Notes under the pieces: model-generated
What the model was told of the DNA's origin: nothing
Databases searched by the model: none
Seen by the model: the letters and a program-made list of their open reading frames with translations, nothing else
From: Hemicentrotus pulcherrimus
Lineage: Eukaryota > Echinodermata > Echinoidea > Camarodonta > Strongylocentrotidae
Direction of reading: 5' to 3'
DNA: 64,000 nucleotides
Assembly: GCA_003118195.1 (NCBI GenBank)
Contig: BEXV01001041.1
Coordinates: forward strand, 22,802 to 86,801
Shown here: piece after piece, positions 1-8,758 of the stretch
Numbering within the stretch: the stretch's first letter is position 1
How the letters are laid out: every line of letters starts with the position of its first letter
Made by a program: the position numbers and the translations under genes

Positions 1-190
1 TGAAACCCCCCCCCCCCCCGGCATTTTCCTCTATTGCTCCTCGCCTGTGGAATTCCCTCCCATCATCTATTCGCGAAATTGACAACCTAGACCACTTCAA
101 AGTTTCTCAAAAACTTACATCTTCCTTCAGACATTTAAATGCTAACTTTATTGGAGGAGTTCGCACCTTTGATTAAAAAAAAAACAACAC
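1..190 (+). mobile_element. 3' end of an L2/CR1-like LINE
   Basis: From base 21 a reading frame runs without a stop to TAA at 174-176. It encodes the C-terminal signature of L2/CR1/Rex-type reverse-transcriptase polyproteins: an Ala-Pro-Arg-Leu-Trp-Asn-Ser-Leu-Pro block followed by Ser-Ser-Ile-Arg and a Phe-Lys segment. The stop is followed at once by an A-rich tail. Only the last ~50 codons lie in the window and a poly-C run (6-19) interrupts the upstream part, so this is a remnant. It sits upstream of the acceptor at 612, so if the exon at 613 is real the LINE lies in its preceding intron. Confidence 0.6.
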
Positions 191-382
191 AGATATATGG
201 CGTCATACAAATGCTATGAATCAATCAATCACACATGTTTGAAGCATTATGCAGAATTTGTCAATCTTTGCAACGGGAGCCAAATTTTTGATATGATTCT
301 GTTTAAGAACTTTTATAATGAAGAAAAAAAATGGTTGGCTAAATATTCAATCGAATGTCTGTTACTTGGTGAGAGGGAGAAA

Positions 383-409
383 GATAGATAGATAGATAGA
401 TAGATATAG
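383..409. repeat. (GATA)n microsatellite
   Basis: About six uninterrupted GATA units, followed to ~455 by a purine-rich GA/GATA-like stretch. No other signal is seen between 191 and 580. Confidence 0.9.
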
Positions 410-612
410 AGACAGAGCGGAAAAAACACAGACAAACAGAGATAGATAGAGAATGAGAGAGATGTTAAACTATGAGCACAAATGACATTGCGCTTTGGTA
501 GCGTGTCTTTAGAAATAATTTAAAGTCACTTTCTTCGTCTTATTAATTGCGACGTACCACCAACCGAACTCAAGTCTAATTACTTTTTTTTTAATTGCAT
601 TTTGTTGTACAG

Positions 613-796
613 GACTATGTGGAGCTTATCGATAGCCATTATTGTGTCTTCGCCATTTTGTTTACTGCTCAGTCGAATCCCAGAAGAGAAAAAAAAAACA
701 TCTCCTGATCAAGATGTTCCGAACTATCCACCCGAGACAATAGAAGATAAACCACAACCATCGCTTGATGAAACCACACGCTTAATCAAACGATGA
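613..796 (+). CDS. Probable terminal exon of a multipass membrane protein (transporter-like C-terminus)
   Basis: A T-rich tract ending in TTGTTGTACAG at 612 is a strong splice acceptor. The frame that follows stays open to TGA at 794-796, about 60 codons. The exon starts with the third base of a codon. Its first ~22 residues (Thr-Met-Trp-Ser-Leu through Leu-Leu-Leu-Ser-Arg-Ile) are hydrophobic and fit one transmembrane helix. The rest is a polar, Pro/Glu/Lys-rich tail typical of a cytosolic C-terminus. The tail ends Asp-Glu-Thr-Thr-Arg-Leu-Ile-Lys-Arg, and the six residues coded at 770-787 match the acidic dileucine motif [DE]xxxL[LI], which sorts membrane proteins to lysosomes or endosomes. 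A last helix plus such a tail is common in major-facilitator-type lysosomal transporters, but I do not recognise the family. Upstream exons would lie left of the window. It could still be a chance open frame. Confidence 0.45.
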
Positions 797-1160
797 TAGC
801 AAACTGTCGTCAACACGATCGCAAAGAGCAGTCACCGAATATTGCATTATATGTACCAAATTCATGTTCGCATTCTGTAATGTATCATCGTGCTCCGGCA
901 ACAATAATTGTTCCCGCGGACAACTTCTCACACTGATTTCAACCATGGCACCAATACCTAACCGTAAACCTACCCTAAAGCCAAAGCACGACCATATAAT
1001 TGCCCTATCTTTGGCAAAGCGAAGCGCGGAGATGACTTGTATCAGATTACTTCCAGACATTTTACTGGTGCTGTATACCACTATGATGCCTTTAACAATT
1101 CGTGTACTGCATTTTTGGTTCATCAAAGAAGCACGCTCTCTGATTAAAATTTAAATAATT
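797..1160 (+). other. Probable 3' UTR of the exon at 613-796
   Basis: Follows the stop codon. An ATTAAA variant polyadenylation signal at 1143-1148 could end the transcript near 1160, just before LINE-like sequence. Both strands hold open frames of about 100 codons here (plus 864-1154, minus 782-1126). Neither resembles a protein I know, and the minus one overlaps the end of the plus-strand exon, so I treat them as non-coding. The stretch is somewhat GC-richer than its surroundings. Confidence 0.3.
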
Positions 1161-1179
1161 TCTTTCCAGATTATTATGG

Positions 1180-1475
1180 CAGCAAACTAAAGTGTGCTCG
1201 TAAAGATCTGTATTACTGTTATAACTTATTTTACCCAAACTCTCTATGAACACTATGAAACTAAGTATGAGGGGTTTGCTTCCCCTCCGTTTTATAGTAT
1301 ATCGGTCAACATTGTTTTGTTTATATATAATTTTCAGTTCTTCAATATTTCTATTTTGTCATTTATACAATCTTATCACATTGTGTCATTATTGAATTTA
1401 TATGTACTTTGTTAAATGTGTTCATATTGAAACGGACTTTGAAATAGATCAATTCAAATCAAATCAAATCAAGGT
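1180..1475 (+). mobile_element. LINE 3' UTR fragment with (AAATC)n tail
   Basis: The segment ends in a GGACTTTGAAATAGATC-like block followed by AAATC pentamers to about 1472, the usual 3' tail of L2/CR1-type LINEs in marine invertebrates. No reverse-transcriptase coding sequence remains. Confidence 0.45.
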
Positions 1476-1599
1476 CAATGGTTGAATGTAATGGTAATTG
1501 ATGAGGACACCACCATAAACATTCTTTGAAAATAGATCAAATTTCCTGTTCCGAACTCGATGAACATGATAAAGGAATACAAAAACCCTTTCTTGTAAT

Positions 1600-2036
1600 A
1601 TCCAGAACGCGTCACAGCGCCATCATCATTCATGCAGCATTCGGCGTAAAAAATAGACGAATATAAATGGATCGTATTTTGTTCAAGTTATCATCATATT
1701 TTGATATTATTTCTCATACTAGGCACCATCATATTATATCTACAAGATAATAGATAATAGATATTGTCTTTATTATTTTTCTTATCTGTCTGTAAATATT
1801 ACTATTTTGACGTATTAATGTTGTACATGTCTGTAGGGGACCCCACCGGAAATAAGCACTCGAGCTTTTCGGCCAGATTATCCTGTTTAAGCTGACTTAA
1901 TTTATAGAACAGTATCATCTATTAACCTAAAAAATAGTATTTACAATTTTGTTATGTTATCCCTCTACTTCATTTGATTGTACACTTTTATTTCATGTTT
2001 TGTGGAAATAAATTCGATTCAATTCAATTAGATTAC
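1600..2036 (+). mobile_element. LINE 3' UTR fragment
   Basis: At 1838-1890 a GGGGACCCC...GGAAATAAGCACTCGAGCTTTTCGG block ends in TCCTGTTTAAG, a layout typical of L2/CR1 3' UTRs. At 2007-2030 GGAAATAAATTCGATTC leads into an ATTCA-type tail. The start near 1600 is a guess, as the 5' boundary is eroded. Confidence 0.45.
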
Positions 2037-2040
2037 ATGT

Positions 2041-2132
2041 TACAGGTGAATCAATGTTTGGTCTACACCCAGTCCACGTGGTCTAATAATCATTTCGTCT
2101 TCTTATAAGTTGGTCTAATGACCATTTAGGCT
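2041..2132 (-). repeat. Degenerate ~18-bp periodic repeat (GGTCTAAT family)
   Basis: GGTCTA recurs at roughly 18-bp spacing with a following (C/T)ATTT word. It opens with TACAGGTGAAT. The same motif in the opposite orientation forms the array at 18307-18556, which closes with AATTCACCTCTGTA. The two therefore share a terminus as well as a repeat unit. Confidence 0.5.
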
Positions 2133-2597
2133 GAAAACAGAGCACATTTTCAAATCATTTACTTAGAAATTATAAAATATTTATTCAAAATAAAGTCAAA
2201 ATATTCGTACATCATTAATATATATTAATATTCCAACTTTCAATTTCTTCAAACAATCCTTTTATACGCAGAACGAATGAATAACGTTAAGTAATTTTAT
2301 GATATCATTAAAACAATTATATTAAAATTAGTTGGCATGCATAAAATATGATCAACAAATTAATTTGCTACCGTAATTGATAGGAAACTACTGCAAGACA
2401 AAGAAAATAACTTGTTGATAAATATTATTGTGAGGGAGGGCAGACAGAGAGACAGATACAAAGACAGGAAGAGAGACACAAGAGAAACCGTGGACGAAGA
2501 GGTAGAGAATACTTTGTAAAAACACTGGGACTGCTCATGAGCAGTGTCATAGCGAGAGTCAATTCATTTAAGGACACTGGTGTGTCCTGGGGTTATC
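2133..2597. other. AT-rich stretch, nothing recognised
   Basis: AT-rich sequence without an open frame or splice pattern. A purine-rich GAGAGACAGA tract spans ~2430-2500. Confidence 0.5.
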
Positions 2598-2947
2598 CAG
2601 TGGCGTAATGAGCAAAACAAAAAGTTGGGGTCAGAACAAAATCCTTATCACCACCAAGTAGCATAATGCAAGGGCGGAGGAGCGTCTTCCAAAATAGGGA
2701 GGGGGCACCAACAAAAAACGAAAACTTTCTGGAAAAAAGGGGCACCTACAAGGGGAAAGATCAACAAAACCTACACCATTTTTAGACATTGGTATGTACC
2801 CCTACATCGTAACGATTATGATTACACTACCATGGATGATATCAATGTTTGCTTCTTTCTTTCAGCTAGCATCGAATTAGAAATATACCACGTTTGAATT
2901 TTATTTGGGGGTCATACCCTCCCCCCCCCCATATCAGTTCGCCAGTG
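2598..2947. mobile_element. Possible hAT-like MITE
   Basis: The left end reads CAGTGGCGTAATGA. The reverse complement of the right end reads CACTGGCGAACTGA, 11 of 14 matching. CAGTGGCG is a hAT-type terminus. The 8-bp flanks (GGGTTATC, CAAATATC) match only in the last four bases, so a target-site duplication is not convincing. A poly-C run lies near the right end. Confidence 0.35.
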
Positions 2948-4259
2948 CAAATATCTCTTCGATGATACTTGATATAAATTACGTACAATGGCAGGAATGA
3001 TATACTGAATGAAAGCACTTCCGCGTACGCATTATGTTAGCATGTTTGCTGTCCGCGCGATGGAATCATCATAGAATCATAAATAAAAAGAAATGTCTTC
3101 ATAATCTCGCACCCGCGATTATTTGACATATCTTGAGGGCCTTTTGACTCAATATTTCGGATTAATGGTTTGCTAAATGATATAATAAGAATACTTAACA
3201 ATTATGCTGCAAGTCGTGTCTTTGGAATACATACATGGGATACTGGGATTAATATGAATCAAAGAAATAGACGATAATTACATGCCTTTAAATTTCACTG
3301 TATAATCTAATAGGCCTACATGAAGGCCTACATTTTGACGAAACGTTGATGTAATTATAATCAAATTTTGAAATATGATGCTACTCTTGTAATATTTGCC
3401 CCTTGATGATGATAGTTTTTAATTTAAATTAGTTTGTCTTTTGGTTTTGGTTTATACCTTGTTTTTTTTTGAAATTTTCAATAAAATTTGAATTCGCCGT
3501 GTTGTTTTAGTTTTTAGGCGTGTATCATTCAATTTTGAATATTTCCGCCGTCTTTATTGATGTATTACTAGTCTTAGCCGCTTATATTAGGCCCTAGATG
3601 TTTATAGAACGTACAATTAGCACTTACATGTTCTATGTTCAGTCTTAATTTTATCATATTGTCTAGGCCAACAGAGCCAATGCTACCCTGTGGAAATAAA
3701 GCTATAAATTAATAAATAGGTTGATGTGAAATTGTAAGTGAAATATATCTAGATCATAACAACAGGTATGAAAAATAGAGCGATTAGGTCCAAACAAAGA
3801 TATATACAACACTAAGTATATGGGCCCAAAACACTGATTTCTACGCATTGGGATCAATGAGAAAACATATTTCGAGTTTTGGGTAGGCCTATCATGATTA
3901 GTAACTTGTCAAGTAAACGTCGATGGGCCAGCAAGTCATTACAGTGCATTTTAAACACAAATTTGTCAAAATGTACAATTCTAATATGTTATTCTCAGTT
4001 CATATATTTATTGAAGTAATAGAAATACACTCAGGATAGTTGGCTGGTTACGTTGTCTACGGCCATTGGTCAAAAGATACCAGGCTCAAATATCCGACCA
4101 ATCACAAACGTGATACCATGACACATACTGTTATTCACCTAGGATTCATTCAAAACAATCTTTCTGTGAGTAAATCAATATATTTTGCTGTACTTTACGA
4201 CATCTAGTTCATCAAGATATCTGAATTTAAATTTTAACTGATTAAGAAAAAGATTTCAA
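2948..4259. other. AT-rich stretch, nothing coding recognised
   Basis: Two polyadenylation-like sites: AATAAAATTTGAATTC at ~3480 and GGAAATAAAGC at ~3691. The second resembles a LINE tail. Several GGCCTA words occur. No open frame with splice context was found. Confidence 0.45.
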
Positions 4260-4575
4260 TATATTGGGCATAATAACGTACATTTTTAATCGCACATAAT
4301 CGCTGTATTATGTATATTTATATCATTCGATTTCAGGTGCCGGTTGGTCGGTCCCACGTGTGGTTTTCTGTGTGTCGATCGCTTTGCATAAAAATGAAAT
4401 GTGCTAGACCTCTAGGCCTAATGTAAAGGACTCCATTGTCAGAAAAGCAAGTAGACACATGGAATTGAGATTACATGGCAACAAAACAAAAATAACATAT
4501 CAGACTCGAGAACAAAAAAGTGTGATGCTTTTGTATTGGACGTCTTCGACTCTCGAGGAAAATTCTGGCTCAAAA
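4260..4575 (+). pseudogene. Decayed duplicate of the 6879-7248 exon, fragment 1
   Basis: From ~4285 the sequence parallels the intron upstream of 6879, including a TTTTTAATCG word, TATGTATATTTAT and the acceptor TTCGATTTCAG (ends 4336). Bases 4337-4575 then follow the exon closely: the CACATGGAAT, ATGGCAACAAAACAAA and TTTGTATTGGACGTCTTCGA blocks are all present. An ~11-bp insertion after GTGCTA and several indels break the frame, and TAA follows ATG in the frame equivalent to the intact exon. Because intron sequence is included, this is a DNA-level duplication, not a retrocopy. Homology stops at GGCTCAAAA (4567-4575), which reappears at 6293. Confidence 0.8.
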
Positions 4576-4928
4576 CATTGTCATTGCATTGCCAATCCAT
4601 TGCACATGCACAGCTGTAGCGTATTAGGGCTAGAGTAGACCTCGGCCTCCGTCTTTTTCATTCGTTAAGCCTCTTATTTGGGTAGGGTCGGCTCTCTCTC
4701 TTTAGAGACAGAAACAGACTATCATGCCAAGTGTGTAGGTTAGGTGTGCAAATCAGTACACCAAACTTGCAAAACTTATCACCAAATTACTCCTTTTACA
4801 GCATATTTTATCTGCTGCATTTTAGTACATTGTAAATTAGCTAAAGGCTTAACTTTTTCAGTTTCACTTACCAACTTTGTGAAATAATCCGTTTAATGGT
4901 CCATTTTTAGGAAATTATAGGTCAAAAT

Positions 4929-4998
4929 CGACATCCATGATAAAAATCTTGCAGCGAGAGTTTCAACCACCGCTGCAAGATTTTTATCATGGATGTCG
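4929..4998. repeat. Perfect 28-bp inverted repeat with 14-base loop
   Basis: Bases 4929-4956 and 4971-4998 are exact reverse complements, starting CGACATCCATGATAAAAATC. The loop is 4957-4970. It lies within the composite insertion, in an AT-rich context with no coding frame. Confidence 0.95.
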
Positions 4999-5164
4999 AG
5001 TGTGCGTTAAGTGTAAGTGTGCGTTTTACACTGTACGCACGGCGTACACAATATGGCAGCGCGCTAGGGATATATCGTGAGTTCTACACGTGAGGGCCTT
5101 TAAGTGGCCGAAAACCCCCTCCTTTACTCTACATGTAGGCCTAATAATACCTGCCTCACTGCAA

Positions 5165-5293
5165 GAGGTCAGCATTGACTCTCTGTGCTTTGCTGGAGTG
5201 TAAGCCGCGCCATTTCTAGTCTACACACTCCAGCTCCAGCAAAGCATAAATCTAGAGTAGAGAGTCAATGCTAATGTGTATTGACCTCTCTAG
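5165..5293. repeat. Imperfect palindrome built on a GAGGTCA...CTCCAGC terminal motif
   Basis: The left arm carries GAGGTCAGCATTGACTCTC and GCTTTGCTGGAGTG. The right arm carries the complement, CACTCCAGC...AGCAAAGCAT...GAGAGTCAATGCTAATG...TTGACCTC, with a small insertion. The same motif recurs at 5405-5455 and, inverted, at 6246-6290. Confidence 0.75.
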
Positions 5294-5404
5294 CACTACA
5301 TTACATGTTTAATAGGCAGCATTTGAATACATTAATAGTCAATACACTCATAACATACAGATGCACACAATAATGCCGATGCGGCTGATCGGCAAGTTTG
5401 ACCG

Positions 5405-6290
5405 CTCCAGCAAAGCATAGAGAGTCAATGCTAATGCGTATTGACCTCTAGCACTCCATACTTGCTGTGAGGCAGGTATTATTAGACCTATACACAAATA
5501 TACACACCACACAATATTGCAAAGTCTGCGCACAATCATGCCGATGCGGCTGAAAGCAAAGTTTGACAGTAGACTTACAATTTGAATTTTTTAATTATTC
5601 TTTTTAACATCAGTAAGATGAAAAAAATATATTTTACTGCTATTTAGGTGTCATCAATTGTCACTAAAGTACAGATTTTTAGTTCGTTCGTTCGTGTCTC
5701 CTTAGATCAAGATTAAAGTATCTTGATCTTCGGAGTAGTTGCTACAACCGGCCGTGTCAGACACGGCCCCCCAGGGTGCCAGATAGGACTCTTGTAGCAT
5801 GCCTCCATTTAAAACAATTATACAATAACAGTTAACATTACATTTAATTAATAGTATGAAACTAATAAAATTACTCTAATGTTATGGAAAAAAAAGAAGA
5901 AAAAAATTATATACAAATTATGAATCAATTAATTTGGTCGATCCAGTTCGATGGCACAAACACAGCACTACTGGACAGAGATTTCAAACACCACTGTACA
6001 AAACTCAACTGGTATCACTCAAAATGGGTACTTTAGTGACAATAACTGACACCTAAATAGCAGTAAAATACAATTATCAACTTACTGATGTTAAAAACAA
6101 TAATCTAAAAATTCAAATTGTAAGTCTAGTGTCAAATTTGCCGATCAGCCACATCGGTGCAATTGTGTGCAGTCTATGCAATAGTGTGTGGTGTGTGTGT
6201 TTGTGTAAAATACCTGTCTCTCGGCAAGTATGCAGTACTAGAGCCTGAGGTCAATACGCCATAAGCATTGACTCTCTATGCTTTGTTGGA
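5405..6290. mobile_element. Large foldback: ~265-bp inverted arms around a ~350-bp centre
   Basis: Arm 5405-5673 matches the reverse complement of 6028-6290 over its length with small indels. Shared blocks include GCAAAGCATAGAGAGTCAATGC, TAGACTTACAATTTGAATTTTT, TTTTTAACATCAGTAAG, TTTACTGCTATTTAGGTGTCA and TGTCACTAAAGTAC. The centre holds two perfect small hairpins, AGATCAAGAT/ATCTTGATCT (~5704) and GGCCGTGT/ACACGGCC (~5751). Bases 5365-5401 also repeat directly at 5531-5567. No transposase is present. Confidence 0.75.
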
Positions 6291-6292
6291 GT

Positions 6293-6375
6293 GGCTCAAA
6301 AGGTTTGGCTGAAAGGAAAAGCCTGAACTGAAACTTGAATTGAAATGAAAGGCTAAACAGTGGAAAGGCTGAATA
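6293..6375 (+). pseudogene. Decayed exon duplicate, fragment 2
   Basis: Starts GGCTCAAAAGGTTTGGCT, which matches the intact exon at ~7081-7098 and directly continues fragment 1. It ends GGAAAGGCTGAA, corresponding to AAAAGGCTGAA in the intact exon at ~7111. The middle is expanded by about 45 bp of degenerate GAAAGGCTGAACTG-like sequence. Confidence 0.65.
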
Positions 6376-6668
6376 CACCTGTTTACGGTTACAACAGTGC
6401 GCATGCGCAGACATTGGCTCCATTTTAACTTACGGGTAAACAAGCCACTGACCTGTAGAGGCCGGTGGTTTACGCGTAAATTAAGACAGCGCCCATGCAA
6501 ATATGATGTGAACACACAGTGCAGTCAGTGACGCAACAATACATGCGCATCTGATAACATTGATGATATCACTGCCTGCGCTGTGCACTCACATCATATT
6601 TGCATGGGCGCTATTAATTTATGCGTAAACCACTTACTTGTAGAGGCGCCCATAACCGTTAGCTGGTG
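6376..6668. mobile_element. Foldback MITE inserted in the pseudo-exon
   Basis: The ends read ACACCTGTTTACGGTTA and, as reverse complement of the right end, ACACCAGCTAACGGTTA. Longer inner arms pair 6447-6532 with 6568-6652, sharing TGTAGAGGC, GGTTTACGC, AGCGCCCATGCAAATATGATGTGA and CACAGTGCAG-like blocks. It is absent from the intact exon. The target-site duplication is not clear because the host copy is eroded. Confidence 0.6.
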
Positions 6669-6762
6669 TGTTGCAAGCAAACACAAGCGGCTTTGGAGAT
6701 GCCAAACCGGCCGATGTTCAGTGATAATGAAGATGGTGAAGGAAATAAAAAAGCGAAAAATA
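6669..6762 (+). pseudogene. Decayed exon duplicate, fragment 3
   Basis: TGCAAGCAAACACAAGCGGC, followed by TTTGGAGATGCCAAACCGGC and later AAAAAAGCGAAAAATAAG, parallels the intact exon at ~7123-7205. With fragments 1 and 2 it reconstitutes the order of a single ancestral exon copy. In-frame stops (TGATAATGA) show it is not coding. Confidence 0.75.
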
Positions 6763-6878
6763 AGATTTTTATATATTTTGGTATATATTTTGCTTAAATG
6801 ACCTTCCTTTTTAATCGGACAGAGTCGCTGTAGACGTTTCTGTTATTTGTTATGTATATTTATTTCGTTCGATTTCAG

Positions 6879-7248
6879 GTGCCGATTGGGCGATCCCAAT
6901 TTTCTGTGTGTCGCTTTGCATGAAATGAATTGTGCTAATGTCAAAAGGACTCCATTGTCAGAAAAGCAAGTAGACACATGGAATCGTGAAATCATGGCAA
7001 CAAAACAAACATCCAAAATCAGACTTGATAAAAAGAAGAAGTGTGATGCCTTTGTATTGGACGTCTTCGAGGATGAATCTGGCTCAAAAGGTTTGGCTAG
7101 AAAGCTTCAAAAGGCTGAATTCCAAGCAAACACAAATGGCTTTGGAGATGCCAAACCGGCTGATAGTGTTGATGGTGAACAAAACAAAAAAGCGAAGAAG
7201 AAATCTAGTCTCCAGGCTGCATTTGAGAAGTTCCGCAAAACCAGACAG
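6879..7248 (+). CDS. Coding exon of an unrecognised Lys-rich, probably nuclear protein
   Basis: The exon is bounded by the acceptor TTCGATTTCAG|G (6878/6879) and a near-consensus donor CAG|GTGAGT (7248/7249). The plus frame is open throughout, beginning with the third base of a codon and ending on a codon boundary. It can be an internal exon of 123 codons, or a first coding exon starting at the in-frame ATG 6925-6927. The product is hydrophilic, with a Lys-rich stretch (Arg-Leu-Asp-Lys-Lys-Lys-Lys-Cys-Asp) around the middle, then Val-Leu-Asp-Val-Phe-Glu-Asp-Glu, and a second basic patch (Asn-Lys-Lys-Ala-Lys-Lys-Lys-Ser-Ser) near the 3' end leading into a helix-like Leu-Gln-Ala-Ala-Phe-Glu-Lys-Phe. 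The two basic patches would suit nuclear localisation. I do not recognise a domain. The decayed duplicate upstream lost its frame while this copy kept it, which argues that this one is under selection. Partner exons were not found. Confidence 0.6.
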
Positions 7249-8389
7249 GTGAGTTCAACATAATTATACAAATTTCAATTTGAGATTTAGATCTAGAAAA
7301 AATTCTAGACCTCTACTAGCTCAAAACAAGGCTTAGACCGAGATAAAAAACGTTTATTACAAAATTTGTATTGTTTTATTTTTACTTCTGCGAGTTCTGG
7401 ATTATATAAGAAACGACTAACCGTGAAGGGTATTGACGTCATAAATCCAATAGACTTGGTACTAAAAAGTAAAATTTTCACCCACATCCTGCACATCATG
7501 TGCAAAATTAATTGCTCTTTGTCGTGATCGTGTTCTGTTTTCGCTACACGTGTAGCGTTTGTGAATCCTTAGTTCAGCTAATGATCGACCCAACAAAAAA
7601 TCAACTGTCAAAAGCTTGGTACCTACGGTTTGTTCCAAAGTGCAATAAATATCTTATGAGGTGAATGAGCAGATGAGCAAGGAGGTAATAGGTCATGAAT
7701 ACTGTGTGACTGTGAGGAAAAGCAGATGCAGTGTATAGAGAGAAAACCTTATTTTTGAAAAGTTAGAATGAGGCAGTGTTCAGAAAGAGTCTGTGCAGGT
7801 AGCAGCTATGTAGGTGGATGAGTGAAAACTATATACCGTACTAAGCTCAGTTTAGTTCCTTAGCACTTTATATCCACAGTGTAAATCATACAGAGTTTCA
7901 TCATTGAATGGGAAGATAACTATTTGAATAGTGGGAGTTCCTACATACATGAACATGTGTACATGTATGTGCAGTCCAGTGCATCTCAAGGCGCTAACAC
8001 CTAGAATTTAAACTGTTCATATGCTTCAGAAATCTTGCATGCAGCAAAAACTATCAGGCCAATGCTTGGACCGTTTAGCATTGTGGATAACCCAGAGCAT
8101 GGCTTACTACTTGGGAGTATAATGTTGTATACCTAAGCAACTGATTAAAGGAAAATCAAACCATATCAGACAACTACCCTAAAAGAGAGCAGTAAAATCA
8201 GAGAAGCAGACTAATGAAAATTATGAAAATGTATGAGGTCAAAAAAGTTGTTATCACAGTATAAAAGGTAGGCATTTCAAATGGCTGAATCAGTAATGTC
8301 ACTGTGATGTGCATGTAGTGCCCAAAAACTTGCCCATTATTTCAACACACACAATGACTAAAATGTTAATTTTTTAAAATAATAAAGTT
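7249..8389. other. Probable intron, nothing recognised
   Basis: Follows the donor at 7249. AT-rich, without a convincing further exon. A short ATCTAGAAAAAATTCTAGA hairpin lies at ~7290. Confidence 0.4.
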
Positions 8390-8758
8390 TTTAAAGGTAT
8401 AAAATGGGTGGATTATTTTAGGGATTCTTTACAATTTAGATATATTTGGATGCCCCTGTGGATGTATCAAAAGCACTAGAAATTTTAGACCCTAAAACAC
8501 TTCTGCTTTCGAGAAAAATCGAATATCAAGATTTATCGGTACTCCCGATAAATGTTGATGAATTTCAAAAAGCTCCTACAGCCGTACAATGGTAGCTGCG
8601 AACATGAAAATCTCAGAATGTGTAGTTGTGGTATTTAATTTCCGAACGGGAATAGCTGATCGGTCGATTTTAGTCAAAAAACATTGTTTTATAGCTTAAT
8701 TAATATCTTGTCCTTGAGAGGGAGCTATTCAACAAAGTGTTTATTATTTACAATTTTT

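Larger units (their letters stand above)
4576..6292. mobile_element. Composite insertion splitting the pseudo-exon, 9-bp direct flanks
   Basis: This 1.7-kb block is absent from the intact exon. It is flanked by GGCTCAAAA at 4567-4575 and 6293-6301, as expected for a 9-bp target-site duplication. Its outer ends do not form an obvious inverted repeat, so it may be several successive insertions. Inside are a perfect 28-bp hairpin (4929-4998), a short palindrome (5165-5293) and a large inverted repeat (5405-5673 with 6028-6290). No transposase-like frame is visible. It could be a nested set of foldback elements. Confidence 0.6.

Noticed and set aside
782..1126. 114-codon minus-strand open frame
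   Set aside because: It overlaps the plus-strand exon end and its UTR, shows no splice context or recognisable protein, and both strands are open here by chance.
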